A stretch of 64,000 nucleotides of DNA from Terrimicrobium sacchariphilum (lineage in GTDB: Bacteria > Verrucomicrobiota > Verrucomicrobiia > Chthoniobacterales > Terrimicrobiaceae). The stretch lies in the NCBI RefSeq assembly GCF_001613545.1, contig NZ_BDCO01000002.1, forward strand, positions 2,480,001 to 2,544,000, in the 5' to 3' direction. The notes under the pieces are model-generated. The model saw only the letters and a program-made list of their open reading frames with translations. It was not told where the DNA came from and searched no databases. This document shows, piece after piece, positions 26,241 to 34,782 of this stretch (its first letter is position 1; each line of letters starts with the position of its first letter). The position numbers were made by a program, and so were the translations under genes.

Positions 26241-27493
26241 CACCAGATTCCTCTGCTGCTCACCGCGGGCTGATTTTTATCCAGCAGGGTCGCTATCGCG
26301 ATGCTGAGAAATATCTCCGCGATGCCCTGGCGACCGACCCGAATAATCCAGCCACCTTGTATTACCTCGCTCTGTGCGAGTTGAATCAGGGCAGGCCGAG
26401 GGAGGCTCTGGAAACCATAGAACGGGCCTTGGGCTTAGGTCCAGAGGTGGACGGATTTCACGCGCTACGAGCCTTGTGCCTGCTGCAGATGGGTAAAGCT
26501 GATGAGGCAATGGAATCGGCAAATGAAGCAGTGCGGCTCGGGCCGGATTCCGATTTTGCCTTTGTTGCCATCGCATCGATTCATCTCGCGAAAAAGCGGT
26601 GGTTCGAGGCGGAGACGGCGGCGAGGAAGGCCCTCGATCTCAATCCTGAGAACGCAAACGCCTCGAATATTCTCACGACGGCTTTGCGCATGCAGAACCG
26701 CCTCTCGGAAAGTGCCGACCGCGTGGCATATGCTCTCCAGCAAGACCCGGAGAATCCCGACAACCATGTGTCGGCGGGGTGGACCGCGCTGCATCAGGGT
26801 CAGGTCAAACAGGCGGAGGAGCATTTCCTTGAGGCTTTGCGACTTGAGCCGGAAAATGAGCAGGCCAAGGACGGGCTGAAGGAGGCCTTCAAGTCCCGTT
26901 CCATCATTTACCGAGGATATCTCCAGTACTGCTTTTTCATGCAGCGCCTCACGACTGCGAACCAATGGCTGATTATCATCGGTTTGTTGGTTGGCGTGAG
27001 ACTTGCGCGTGCCTATCTGCCTCCGGCCATAGCGACATTTGTCATCGGTTTGTACTTTCTATTGGTGCTCTGGGTCCATGTGGCCCGGCCGGTGGGAAAT
27101 CTGCAACTCATGCTCGACCGGTTCGCCCGGCATGCCTTGAGCCGCGGTGAACGCTGGGAAGCCTGCCTCGCCGGGGGAGCCGTGACTGTCGGTGCACCAC
27201 TGTTTTTCCTTGGTTCCATCGGAGGGTACTTGCACCCGCTTATTATTGGCTCGGCATTGACCTCGGCGGCATTTCCACTGGCCTACATCTTCACAAACCG
27301 TTCCCGGGTCGGGCAGGCGGTATTCGGACTCGCCGCCGCCGGCGCGCTGGTTTGCGGAGGACTTGCGTATCTCTCCATTTATTTCGGACATCCGGCCGGT
27401 CAACAGGGACCGGAGCTTTTACTGGTATCGGCCATCATTGCCATGGCGGTGACCTGGCTATGCAACATTCCTGCGCTCAATCGTCGCTGGTAA
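26237..27493 (+). CDS. TPR-repeat membrane protein
   Basis: A 418-residue protein. Residues 1-210 are about six TPR units (for example AEKYLRDALATDPNNPATLY and AETAARKALDLNPENANAS). The C-terminal half has about five hydrophobic segments (LIIIGLLVGVRLARAYL, FVIGLYFLLVLWVHV, two more, and LLLVSAIIAMAVTWL). The ATG at 26237 overlaps the AAA gene stop (ATGA); an earlier in-frame start would lie inside that gene. The likely arrangement is a cytosolic TPR platform at the membrane, a natural partner for the TPR-AAA ATPase. No specific family known to me. Confidence 0.8.
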   Translation: MTPDSSAAHRGLIFIQQGRYRDAEKYLRDALATDPNNPATLYYLALCELNQGRPREALETIERALGLGPEVDGFHALRALCLLQMGKADEAMESANEAVRLGPDSDFAFVAIASIHLAKKRWFEAETAARKALDLNPENANASNILTTALRMQNRLSESADRVAYALQQDPENPDNHVSAGWTALHQGQVKQAEEHFLEALRLEPENEQAKDGLKEAFKSRSIIYRGYLQYCFFMQRLTTANQWLIIIGLLVGVRLARAYLPPAIATFVIGLYFLLVLWVHVARPVGNLQLMLDRFARHALSRGERWEACLAGGAVTVGAPLFFLGSIGGYLHPLIIGSALTSAAFPLAYIFTNRSRVGQAVFGLAAAGALVCGGLAYLSIYFGHPAGQQGPELLLVSAIIAMAVTWLCNIPALNRRW

Positions 27494-27515
27494 GGGGGGA
27501 GGGAAACCTTCCTCC

Positions 27516-27543
27516 TTGCAGCCTGTGAATAACCGGATATACT
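27516..27543 (+). promoter_or_regulatory. Promoter of the coiled-coil/TPR gene
   Basis: TTGCAG at 27516-27521 and TATACT at 27538-27543, spaced 16 bases, lie 18 bases before the ATG at 27562. This is one of the better consensus matches in the window and suggests that the gene can be transcribed apart from the upstream TPR pair. Confidence 0.6.
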
Positions 27544-27561
27544 TGACCTCCCCAGCTGCCT

Positions 27562-29724
27562 ATGCTCCGCGCAGGACATTTTGCCCTCATTGTTACCGCA
27601 TCGTTTACGATGCTCGCAACCGCGTTTGCCCAAGACGCGTCTGATCTGTTTTTGCGTGGCTACAATGAGGTGACGGTTGCAAACAGGCTCGAGGGCGAGG
27701 ATAAACCTGCCGAGGCCCTGGAGCGGTATCGCAATGCAGCGAAACTGTTCGAAAAAATCGTTAGCGACTCGCCGGATTGGCAGCCCATTGTCATCGAGTA
27801 TCGCCTGAAGAAAACTCGGGAAAGCATTACGCGACTTGAGAGTCAGGTAGGGTCGGCTCCGGCTCCATCGGAAGGCATCGAGGGACCGCTGCCGTCTTCA
27901 GATCGTTCATTGCCGGAGATTTCCACCCAGCCGCTCACGGTCACCGCTCCCCCAGTTCGTCCTGCTCCCCGTCAGCAGTCCTCGGTGAGGAGTTCTGAAG
28001 TCGGCCAGTATGAAAACAGCGGTTCCGGCAATTCCGTCATGGCGGAACTTCGGAAGCTCCGGCGGCAGTTGGCGCAGGCTCAGGAGGAAAAGGACGCCCT
28101 CACAGAGCGTCTTCAGAAAAAAGGAGCAGAACTCCAGAGTGCAATGGTCGAGATCGACCGGATCAAGGTCACGGTCGTGGACCTGAAGTCTCAGCTCGCC
28201 CAGGCAAACAGTGCGCTGGAGGATGCGACCCGCGACCAGTCTTCGGATGGAGCTGCCAAGAAGAATTACGAAGCTCGTATCGCCCAGTACGCCCAGAAGT
28301 TGAGCGAGTTGCAGGCTGATAATGAGGTGCTTACGGAGGAGAATGGACGCTTGCTGGGTAAGCTGGACCTGGCGGCAAAGTACATCACCTCGAGCGATGC
28401 GATCCGGGAGGGACTCTTGAAGGAACGCATCACCTTGGCCGATGCCCGCGATACAGCCCAGGCAAAGCTGAAGAAGATCAAGGACAATGCGGCCGAACTC
28501 GACAAGGTCGCCAGCGAAAACAAAGCGCTGAAAGCCCGAATCGCCGAACTTGATGGCGGGGCTGCAGGCAAGAAAGCTCTGGACAAGGTCAAATCGGAGA
28601 AAGCCGAACTCGAAACAAAGCTGGCCGAATCGGAAAAGAAGCTTCAGGAACTCTCGGGCGCAGGTGCAGAGCGGGATAAGACCGTCCTCGCGTTGCAGAG
28701 CGAGCTCAACAGCGTCAACGACAAGCTGCTCGAGGCTCAGACTCAGTTGACGAAGAACCAGGACCAGGTGGCCGACCTTCAGAAGCAACTGGATGAGACC
28801 TCCGGCGATCTGGCCAAGCTGCGACTCAATGGCTCGCCCGGCAGGGAACAACAGACCCTCCTCGCGGAAAATGACATTCTGCGCGGTATCATCCTTCGCC
28901 AGATCAAGGAGCAGACATCCCGCGATGAGGCCAAAAAGAAGATCGAGCAGGAAATCGCCACCCTTCAGGTTCAGTCCAGCACCATCACCGAGCAATTGGG
29001 CGTGCTTGGCGCACCCATCCTGCAGCTTTCTCCCGAAGAGAAATCCGTCTTCAAGGAGCCGGTGGCGCTTCTTTCGGAACCGGGTGCTCAGGCGTTGGAT
29101 GTGACTCTCGCCATTTCCAAGGACGAGAATCGCAATGTGGCGGCAACGTCCCAAGGGCCGGAGTCCTTGCCGGACAACGCCCGCGATCTCGTCAAGACGG
29201 CGAAGCAGTTCTTTGATGCCAAGAACTATCTCGAGGCTGAAAAGGTCTACCAACAGATCGTCGACGAGACGCCGGACAACTACTTTGCCCTTTCCAATCT
29301 CGGAGCTGTGCAGATCGAGGCTGGCAAACTTTCCGCCGCAGAGGTGGCGCTTAAGAAAGCGATTGAGATCAACCCGGGCGACGCCTTTGCTTACACCAAT
29401 CTTGGTATCGCTTACAGCCGGCAGGGCAAATTTGATGAGGCCATCGCGAACTTGAAAAAAGCGCTAAGCATTAATGATTCGGATGCTGTCGCTCATAATT
29501 ATCTCGGCGTCTGCCTCGGGCAAAAAGACGATCATGTCGAGGCGGAGAAGGAGTTGCGCCGTGCGATTGAGCTCAAACCGGAGTATCCTGACGCTCACTT
29601 TAATCTGGCGGTACTGTACGCCACCTTGCAGCCACCTTCGCTGGACTTGGCCAAAATGCATTACAACAAGGCCACTTCTCTCGGCGCTCCCCCGGATTCT
29701 TCTCTCGAACGTTTGATTCAATAA
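27562..29724 (+). CDS. Exported coiled-coil protein with C-terminal TPR repeats
   Basis: A 720-residue protein. Residues 1-23 form a signal peptide (FALIVTASFTMLATAFA, cleavage before QDAS). A proline-rich linker follows, then about 350 residues of heptad-rich coiled coil (repeats such as LRRQLAQAQEEKDALTERLQ), and finally four TPR units from about residue 540 (NYFALSNLGAVQIEAGKLSA, DAFAYTNLGIAYSRQGKFDE). The envelope location makes it a scaffold candidate. It follows the TPR-AAA and TPR-membrane genes and precedes a sensor kinase. The function is unknown. Confidence 0.8.
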   Translation: MLRAGHFALIVTASFTMLATAFAQDASDLFLRGYNEVTVANRLEGEDKPAEALERYRNAAKLFEKIVSDSPDWQPIVIEYRLKKTRESITRLESQVGSAPAPSEGIEGPLPSSDRSLPEISTQPLTVTAPPVRPAPRQQSSVRSSEVGQYENSGSGNSVMAELRKLRRQLAQAQEEKDALTERLQKKGAELQSAMVEIDRIKVTVVDLKSQLAQANSALEDATRDQSSDGAAKKNYEARIAQYAQKLSELQADNEVLTEENGRLLGKLDLAAKYITSSDAIREGLLKERITLADARDTAQAKLKKIKDNAAELDKVASENKALKARIAELDGGAAGKKALDKVKSEKAELETKLAESEKKLQELSGAGAERDKTVLALQSELNSVNDKLLEAQTQLTKNQDQVADLQKQLDETSGDLAKLRLNGSPGREQQTLLAENDILRGIILRQIKEQTSRDEAKKKIEQEIATLQVQSSTITEQLGVLGAPILQLSPEEKSVFKEPVALLSEPGAQALDVTLAISKDENRNVAATSQGPESLPDNARDLVKTAKQFFDAKNYLEAEKVYQQIVDETPDNYFALSNLGAVQIEAGKLSAAEVALKKAIEINPGDAFAYTNLGIAYSRQGKFDEAIANLKKALSINDSDAVAHNYLGVCLGQKDDHVEAEKELRRAIELKPEYPDAHFNLAVLYATLQPPSLDLAKMHYNKATSLGAPPDSSLERLIQ

Positions 29725-29748
29725 GTCTTTTGTCCGTTCATCAGGTCA

Positions 29749-29776
29749 TTGCCAGATGATCCATGTGTGGTAGCCT
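29749..29776 (+). promoter_or_regulatory. Possible promoter of the hybrid histidine kinase gene
   Basis: TTGCCA (29749-29754), a 16-base spacer and TAGCCT (29771-29776) lie 15 bases before the ATG at 29792. The -35 match is good and the -10 is weak. Confidence 0.35.
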
Positions 29777-29791
29777 CAGGGTTCTACCCAG

Positions 29792-32170
29792 ATGATTAGC
29801 GAAAAACTGCTCAAGTCGTTGCCCGCGAGCGTTGAACGCTTTCTTAACTCTCCATCTGTCCTCAACGCGATTTTTGATGCAATCCCGGTGCAGATCGTGG
29901 TCAAGAGTCTGCGCGCGGAGAATTTTGGAGAGTTTTTGATCTGGAATAAGATGGCAGAGGAACTCCTTGGTATCTCCGCCGAGGAAGCTGTCGGGCGAAC
30001 AGATGAGGATTTCTTCCCCGCAGAGCAGGCTGAAGCTTTTTGTCAGAAAGACCGTGAGGTCGCCGCCCTTGGGGGCTCCCTTGTTATTCCCTCGGAGCTG
30101 ATTTACAGCCGTACAAGGGGTTTCCGGATTCTAAGGACGACGAAAACGCCAATCTATGACGCGGAGGGGGTGTCGGTTGCTCTGCTCGCTGTCTCCGAGG
30201 ACATTACCGAGAGGGAACAGAGTGAGGCAGAGTTGCGCGGTGCGGTCGAGTTTCTGGAAAGCGTTAACAGTGAACTCCCGGGGGCGGTTTTTCAATTTCG
30301 CGTCGATCGCAATGGGCATCCTTCATTTCCGTACATCAGCACAGGGATACATGCGATTACGGGAGATTCCGCGGTCGACGTGTTGAGTGGAGAGGTCAGT
30401 TTATTCGACCGTATTTTCCCCGAGGATATTTCCCTGTTTGTGCAGGCGGTGGAGACCAGTCAGGAGCTGATGACGACCTGTCGGCAGGAGTACCGTATCA
30501 TAACGACTTCTGGCGAAATGCGGTGGGTCTCATCCAAGAGTTCTCCCACTGCCCAGGAGGACGGATCCACCATTTGGCATGGGTTCCTTACAGACATCAC
30601 CGAGCAAAAGCGTACCCAGGAGGCTCTGGCCCGGGGAAAGGAGCGTTTGCGCAATGCATTGGATGCAATCCACGCCTGCGTCTGGGAATACGATCTGGCC
30701 TCCAAAGAACTGTACTTAAGTCCCGAGTGGAATTCCCTGTTCGGATTTGAACCAGCGACTGAGAGTTTTGGCCTGGAGATGCTGAGTCGGTGCATCCATC
30801 CGGATGACGCTGGAAATGTCTCTCTGTGGTTTGATCGAATCCGGAGCGGGGAATTTCGAGGACAGATCGAGTTTCGCCATTTGCGGGGCGATGGTCAGTT
30901 TTCCTGGGTGAGACTCAGTGGGAAGCCGATCTGGGCGTCGGATGGCAGCGTGGTGCGTGAAGTCGGAGCGATCGTTGAATCCTCGGAGCAGAAGCGCATG
31001 GAGCAGCAATTGATCGAGGCCAAGGAATCAGCCGAGCGCGCCAGTCAGGCGAAGGGCGACTTCCTCGCTATGATGAGCCACGAGATTCGGACGCCGCTCA
31101 ACGCAGTGCTGGGATTTTCCGATTTGCTGGCGGCTACTCCACTCAATCCCGAACAAAGCGATTTTCTCCAGACCATTCAGGATAGTAGTAGCGCGTTGCT
31201 GGTCGTGTTGAATGATGTCCTGGACTACTCGAAGATCGAATCTGGCAAACTGGATCTCCAGATCATGCCGATCGACATCACTAAGGTCATCCAGTCATCG
31301 ATCGATATTTTCCGTGCGCAGGCGGCGGCTAAGGGTCTCAAGATTTACGCAAATTTCTCTCCGTACATCCCTCAGTTCGTGCTTTCTGACGCCGTACGAC
31401 TCAGTCAGATCGTGCATAATCTTTTGAGCAATGCGGTGAAATTTACCGAGATGGGCGAGATCGTGGTCGATCTGTCCGTAGCCGGGCCGTTGGTGAACAG
31501 CGTGGTTCCGCTGCTACTGCAGGTGAAGGACTCGGGCATCGGTATCGATCTGGATCAGCACACGGGATTGTTTGATCCGTTCTACCAGGCCGATAGCAGT
31601 ACCCGCCGGCGTCGCGGTGGCACCGGACTGGGACTGGCGATCGTTCGCCGACTCATCAATCTTCTCAATGGTGATATCGAGGTCCAAAGTGCGGTGGGCA
31701 AAGGAACGACCTTCCTGATCACTCTACCGCTCCGGATTCCTGATCAGGAGGAACCCTTGACTGAGGAAGAGCGCAAGCGGATGAGCATGAATCTCTCCGG
31801 ACTCCTGCGGAAGATCCTTATTGTTGAGGACAACTCAACCAATCGCAGACTCGTGCGGCTCTTTCTTAAAAAGCTGGGGTACGACGCCGATGAAGCGGAA
31901 AATGGCTTTGTCGGCGTGAGCATGGCGAGCCGTGTTCACTACGATGTAATCCTTATGGATCTGGAAATGCCGGGGATGGACGGCTACGAAGCCGCCCAGC
32001 AAATCCGGCAGATATATGGAGCCGAGGGGCCGTATATCGTGGCTTTGACCGCCCACGCCATGCCGGAGTATCGCGAGCGCAGCTTCAAAGCCGGCATGCA
32101 GGCATATCTGAGCAAGCCGGTGAAGCGTGAAGATCTCGCGAAGGTCCTGAAACAGGCGCTCAGGCGCTAG
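29792..32170 (+). CDS. Cytosolic PAS-domain hybrid histidine kinase
   Basis: A 792-residue sensor kinase without membrane segments. Three PAS/PAC-type sensor domains (about 20-145, 150-275 and 285-400) are followed by HisKA with FLAMMSHEIRTPLNAVLGF (phosphoacceptor His430), an HATPase domain (N box HNLLSNAVKFTE, G boxes KDSGIGID and GGTGLGLAIV), and a receiver domain at the C-terminus (VEDNSTNRRLVR, phosphoacceptor Asp723 in MDLEMPGMDGYE). No output regulator is adjacent, so phosphotransfer must go to a partner elsewhere. The input signal is intracellular, perhaps redox or a ligand. The 3' end overlaps convergent glk by 11 bases. Confidence 0.93.
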   Translation: MISEKLLKSLPASVERFLNSPSVLNAIFDAIPVQIVVKSLRAENFGEFLIWNKMAEELLGISAEEAVGRTDEDFFPAEQAEAFCQKDREVAALGGSLVIPSELIYSRTRGFRILRTTKTPIYDAEGVSVALLAVSEDITEREQSEAELRGAVEFLESVNSELPGAVFQFRVDRNGHPSFPYISTGIHAITGDSAVDVLSGEVSLFDRIFPEDISLFVQAVETSQELMTTCRQEYRIITTSGEMRWVSSKSSPTAQEDGSTIWHGFLTDITEQKRTQEALARGKERLRNALDAIHACVWEYDLASKELYLSPEWNSLFGFEPATESFGLEMLSRCIHPDDAGNVSLWFDRIRSGEFRGQIEFRHLRGDGQFSWVRLSGKPIWASDGSVVREVGAIVESSEQKRMEQQLIEAKESAERASQAKGDFLAMMSHEIRTPLNAVLGFSDLLAATPLNPEQSDFLQTIQDSSSALLVVLNDVLDYSKIESGKLDLQIMPIDITKVIQSSIDIFRAQAAAKGLKIYANFSPYIPQFVLSDAVRLSQIVHNLLSNAVKFTEMGEIVVDLSVAGPLVNSVVPLLLQVKDSGIGIDLDQHTGLFDPFYQADSSTRRRRGGTGLGLAIVRRLINLLNGDIEVQSAVGKGTTFLITLPLRIPDQEEPLTEEERKRMSMNLSGLLRKILIVEDNSTNRRLVRLFLKKLGYDADEAENGFVGVSMASRVHYDVILMDLEMPGMDGYEAAQQIRQIYGAEGPYIVALTAHAMPEYRERSFKAGMQAYLSKPVKREDLAKVLKQALRR

Positions 32171-33170
32171 CGGCCTTTGCTCCGTCGAGAGCGTAGCGCG
32201 CGGCGCCCATCAGGGCGGCACTGTCATTCAGGATGACCTTGATCGGCATGCTTTGCATCAAGCCGGACAGGCGTCCTTTGTCATTGAAGGCATGGGTGAA
32301 GGCCACGCTCTTGATATGTGAGAGCATCTTGGCAGGGATTCCTCCGCCCAGGTAGACACCACCCGTAGCCATGGCCTTGAGCGCCATGTTGCCCGCTTCC
32401 GCGCCGAGGCACCCGAGGAAGATCTCGATGGTCTGCACGCACATCGAGCATTCGCCGGAGTCGGCATATTTCGAGATGACCATGTTGGGGTCCTTGGTCT
32501 TCATCTCGTGGACGGCAGCAGGGAGCTCCTTGCCGCGGCCTGTGTCGCGGAGAAATTTGTAGATGTTCTCGATGCCCATGCCCGAGGCGACTCGCTCGTA
32601 GCTGACATGGCCGTATTGTTTGATAAGATGCTCCAGCAGGGCGACTTCCAGATCGTTACGGGGACCGAAATCCGTATGACCACCCTCGCAGGCCCATACG
32701 CCATAGCGCTTGCCATCCCAGTATAGACCCGCCTCGCCGAGGCCGGTGCCGGGCGACACGATGCATCGATTGCCCTCGGCGTCGGGGGCACCTTCCTGAA
32801 TGACGGCAAAATCATCGGGATTCAGCTCCGAGATACCATAGGCATTGGCCGCGAGATCATTGAGGATGCTCACGTAGGGAATCTCGAATTCCTTCGAGAT
32901 GTCCGCCGCGTCCACGCCCCACGAGAGATTCGTGGGCTTGGCCCGGCCATGTTTCACCGGACCGGGAACGCCGAAGCACGCGGCGAGAACCGGGCGCTTC
33001 TCCTTGGCCAGAAACTCGCGGATGATCGCGTTCAGGCCCGGGTAGGAGGCGCTGGGAAAGCGCTCGTTCCGCTCCAGGCTGAGCGAACCGCCGATGGTCT
33101 TGAAGATGGCGAGATTGGATTTCGTTCCGCCGACATCGCCGGCGAGGATGACATAATTACGATCGGGCAT
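32160..33170 (-). CDS. glk: Glucokinase
   Basis: Phosphorylates glucose to glucose-6-phosphate with ATP. The 336 residues are of the E. coli Glk type: LAGDVGGTKSNLAIF (phosphate-1 motif), FGVPGPVKHGRAKPTNLSW, LNDLAANAYGI (catalytic Asp), SPGTGLGEAGL and CEGGHTDFGPRND. Located 27 bases downstream of zwf, so glucose-6-phosphate is made and oxidised by one operon (opgG-like, zwf, glk). Confidence 0.95.
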   Translation of the reverse strand: MPDRNYVILAGDVGGTKSNLAIFKTIGGSLSLERNERFPSASYPGLNAIIREFLAKEKRPVLAACFGVPGPVKHGRAKPTNLSWGVDAADISKEFEIPYVSILNDLAANAYGISELNPDDFAVIQEGAPDAEGNRCIVSPGTGLGEAGLYWDGKRYGVWACEGGHTDFGPRNDLEVALLEHLIKQYGHVSYERVASGMGIENIYKFLRDTGRGKELPAAVHEMKTKDPNMVISKYADSGECSMCVQTIEIFLGCLGAEAGNMALKAMATGGVYLGGGIPAKMLSHIKSVAFTHAFNDKGRLSGLMQSMPIKVILNDSAALMGAARYALDGAKAASA

Positions 33171-33197
33171 GGAGAGACGGGAGGCTGAAAGACAGAC

Positions 33198-34733
33198 CTA
33201 CAGCTTATGCTGAATCTGGTAGTGGTGCCAAGCATGACCCGTTTTCTGGATCAAATGGTCGGCGGCCTCGGGGCCCCATGAACCTGCCTCGTAGTTCGGG
33301 AAATCGCGGGCGGGAAGGGCATGCCAGACGTCGAGAATCGGGTTCACGATGCGCCAGGATGCATCCACGCTGTCGTAGCGATGGAAGAGCGTCGGATCGC
33401 CGACCATGCAATCGTAGAGCAGCGTTTCGTAGCCGGTAGCGGCAGTATGTTCGCCAAAGTCCGCGTAGGTGAAATCCAGCGGCACATTGGTGATGTTGAT
33501 ATTCGGCCCGGGACGCTTGGCGTGGATGTCGAGCGTGATGCCCTCGTCGGGCTGCACGTGAATGACCAGGCGGTTCGGCGTGATGTTGTTCTGAACCTCC
33601 TGGCCGAAAAGCATGAGCGGAGCGCGGCGGAAGCCGATGACGATCTGCGTCGTATGAGCTGCGAGGCGCTTGCCCGAGCGGATGTAGAAGGGGACCTCAG
33701 CCCAGCGCCAGTTGTCGACCTCCAGCTTCATTGCGACAAAGGTCTCGGTGTTGGAATTCGGGTCCACATCAGGCTCGGTCCGGTAGGCCGGGACGTTTTT
33801 GCCGTCGATGATGCCAGCGCCGTATTGGCCGCGCACGGTATTGGCCAGGACCTCCTCGGGCTCCATCGGTCGGATTGCCTCGAGGACCTTCACCTTTTCG
33901 TTGCGCACGCTATCGCCGGATATGGAGCTCGGCGGCTCCATCGCGATGAGCGAGAGGACGGAAAGGATGTGATTTTGCACCATGTCGCGCACTACGCCGG
34001 AGTGATCGTAGTACCCGCCCCGAAGCTCAACGCCCAGTTGCTCCGCCACGGTGATCTGGACGTATTCGATGTACCGACGATTCCAGATTGGCTCAAAGAC
34101 GGAGTTGCCAAATCGAAATACCATGATGTTCTGCACCGTCTCCTTACCGAGATAGTGGTCAATGCGGTAAATCTGGCTTTCGTTGATGTGCTTGGAGAGA
34201 TCCTCGTTCAGAGCCCGGGCACTCGCAAGGTCATGGCCAAAGGGTTTTTCGATGATGACACGACGCCAGGCATTGGGAGCTTCCGTGGTGAGGCCGACGC
34301 CGTGAAGCTGCTCGACGACCTTGCCGAAGAAAGTCGGCGAAACGGCGAGGTAAAACAGGACGTTGCCCGGCAGGTTCCAGGTTTTCTGGGCGTCCGCGAT
34401 CTTGGCCGAAAGATGTTCGAAGGTTCCCTGGGAGTTGAAATCACCCTGCACGTAGTACGAGCGGGCGGCAAAGTCGTTCCAGCAGGTGTCGTCCACCGGA
34501 CGGGTGGCAAATTCCTTGATGTCCGAGGTGATCTTCTGACGGTACAGCTCATCATTGCCATCCGTCACAGCCACACCGATGACTGCAAAGTTATCGGGGA
34601 GGAGCTTGAGCGCCTTGAGATTGTAGAGGGCGGGGAGGAGCTTACGCTTGGTGAGATCGCCGGAGGCGCCGAAGATAACGATGGTACAGGCGTCGCCGGG
34701 ACGTTCGTGTCCAGTGAGAGGTTGCTGAGACAT
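33198..34733 (-). CDS. zwf: Glucose-6-phosphate dehydrogenase
   Basis: Oxidises glucose-6-phosphate to 6-phosphogluconolactone, entry to the oxidative pentose phosphate pathway. The 511 residues from ATG 34733 match the family; a longer frame from 34799 adds unlikely sequence. Motifs: IVIFGASGDLTKRKLLPALY (nucleotide binding), YRIDHYLGKETVQNI (active site with the catalytic His), and RWAEVPFYIRSGKRL. Downstream pgl (0.05-0.7 kb) and gnd (50.3 kb) complete the oxidative branch. Confidence 0.97.
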   Translation of the reverse strand: MSQQPLTGHERPGDACTIVIFGASGDLTKRKLLPALYNLKALKLLPDNFAVIGVAVTDGNDELYRQKITSDIKEFATRPVDDTCWNDFAARSYYVQGDFNSQGTFEHLSAKIADAQKTWNLPGNVLFYLAVSPTFFGKVVEQLHGVGLTTEAPNAWRRVIIEKPFGHDLASARALNEDLSKHINESQIYRIDHYLGKETVQNIMVFRFGNSVFEPIWNRRYIEYVQITVAEQLGVELRGGYYDHSGVVRDMVQNHILSVLSLIAMEPPSSISGDSVRNEKVKVLEAIRPMEPEEVLANTVRGQYGAGIIDGKNVPAYRTEPDVDPNSNTETFVAMKLEVDNWRWAEVPFYIRSGKRLAAHTTQIVIGFRRAPLMLFGQEVQNNITPNRLVIHVQPDEGITLDIHAKRPGPNINITNVPLDFTYADFGEHTAATGYETLLYDCMVGDPTLFHRYDSVDASWRIVNPILDVWHALPARDFPNYEAGSWGPEAADHLIQKTGHAWHHYQIQHKL

Positions 34734-34782
34734 GGCAGATCCGATTAAGACAGATTCCGGGCTGCGCACAAGGCCGGAGCGG

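Noticed and set aside
27907-29253. A 448-codon minus-strand frame opposite the coiled-coil gene, rich in Leu and Phe
   Set aside because: The Leu/Phe richness is the reverse complement of Glu/Lys/Gln heptads, not membrane segments.
33321-34748. A 475-codon plus-strand frame opposite zwf
   Set aside because: Shadow of a GC-rich gene with clear G6PD motifs; no recognisable domain or start signal.
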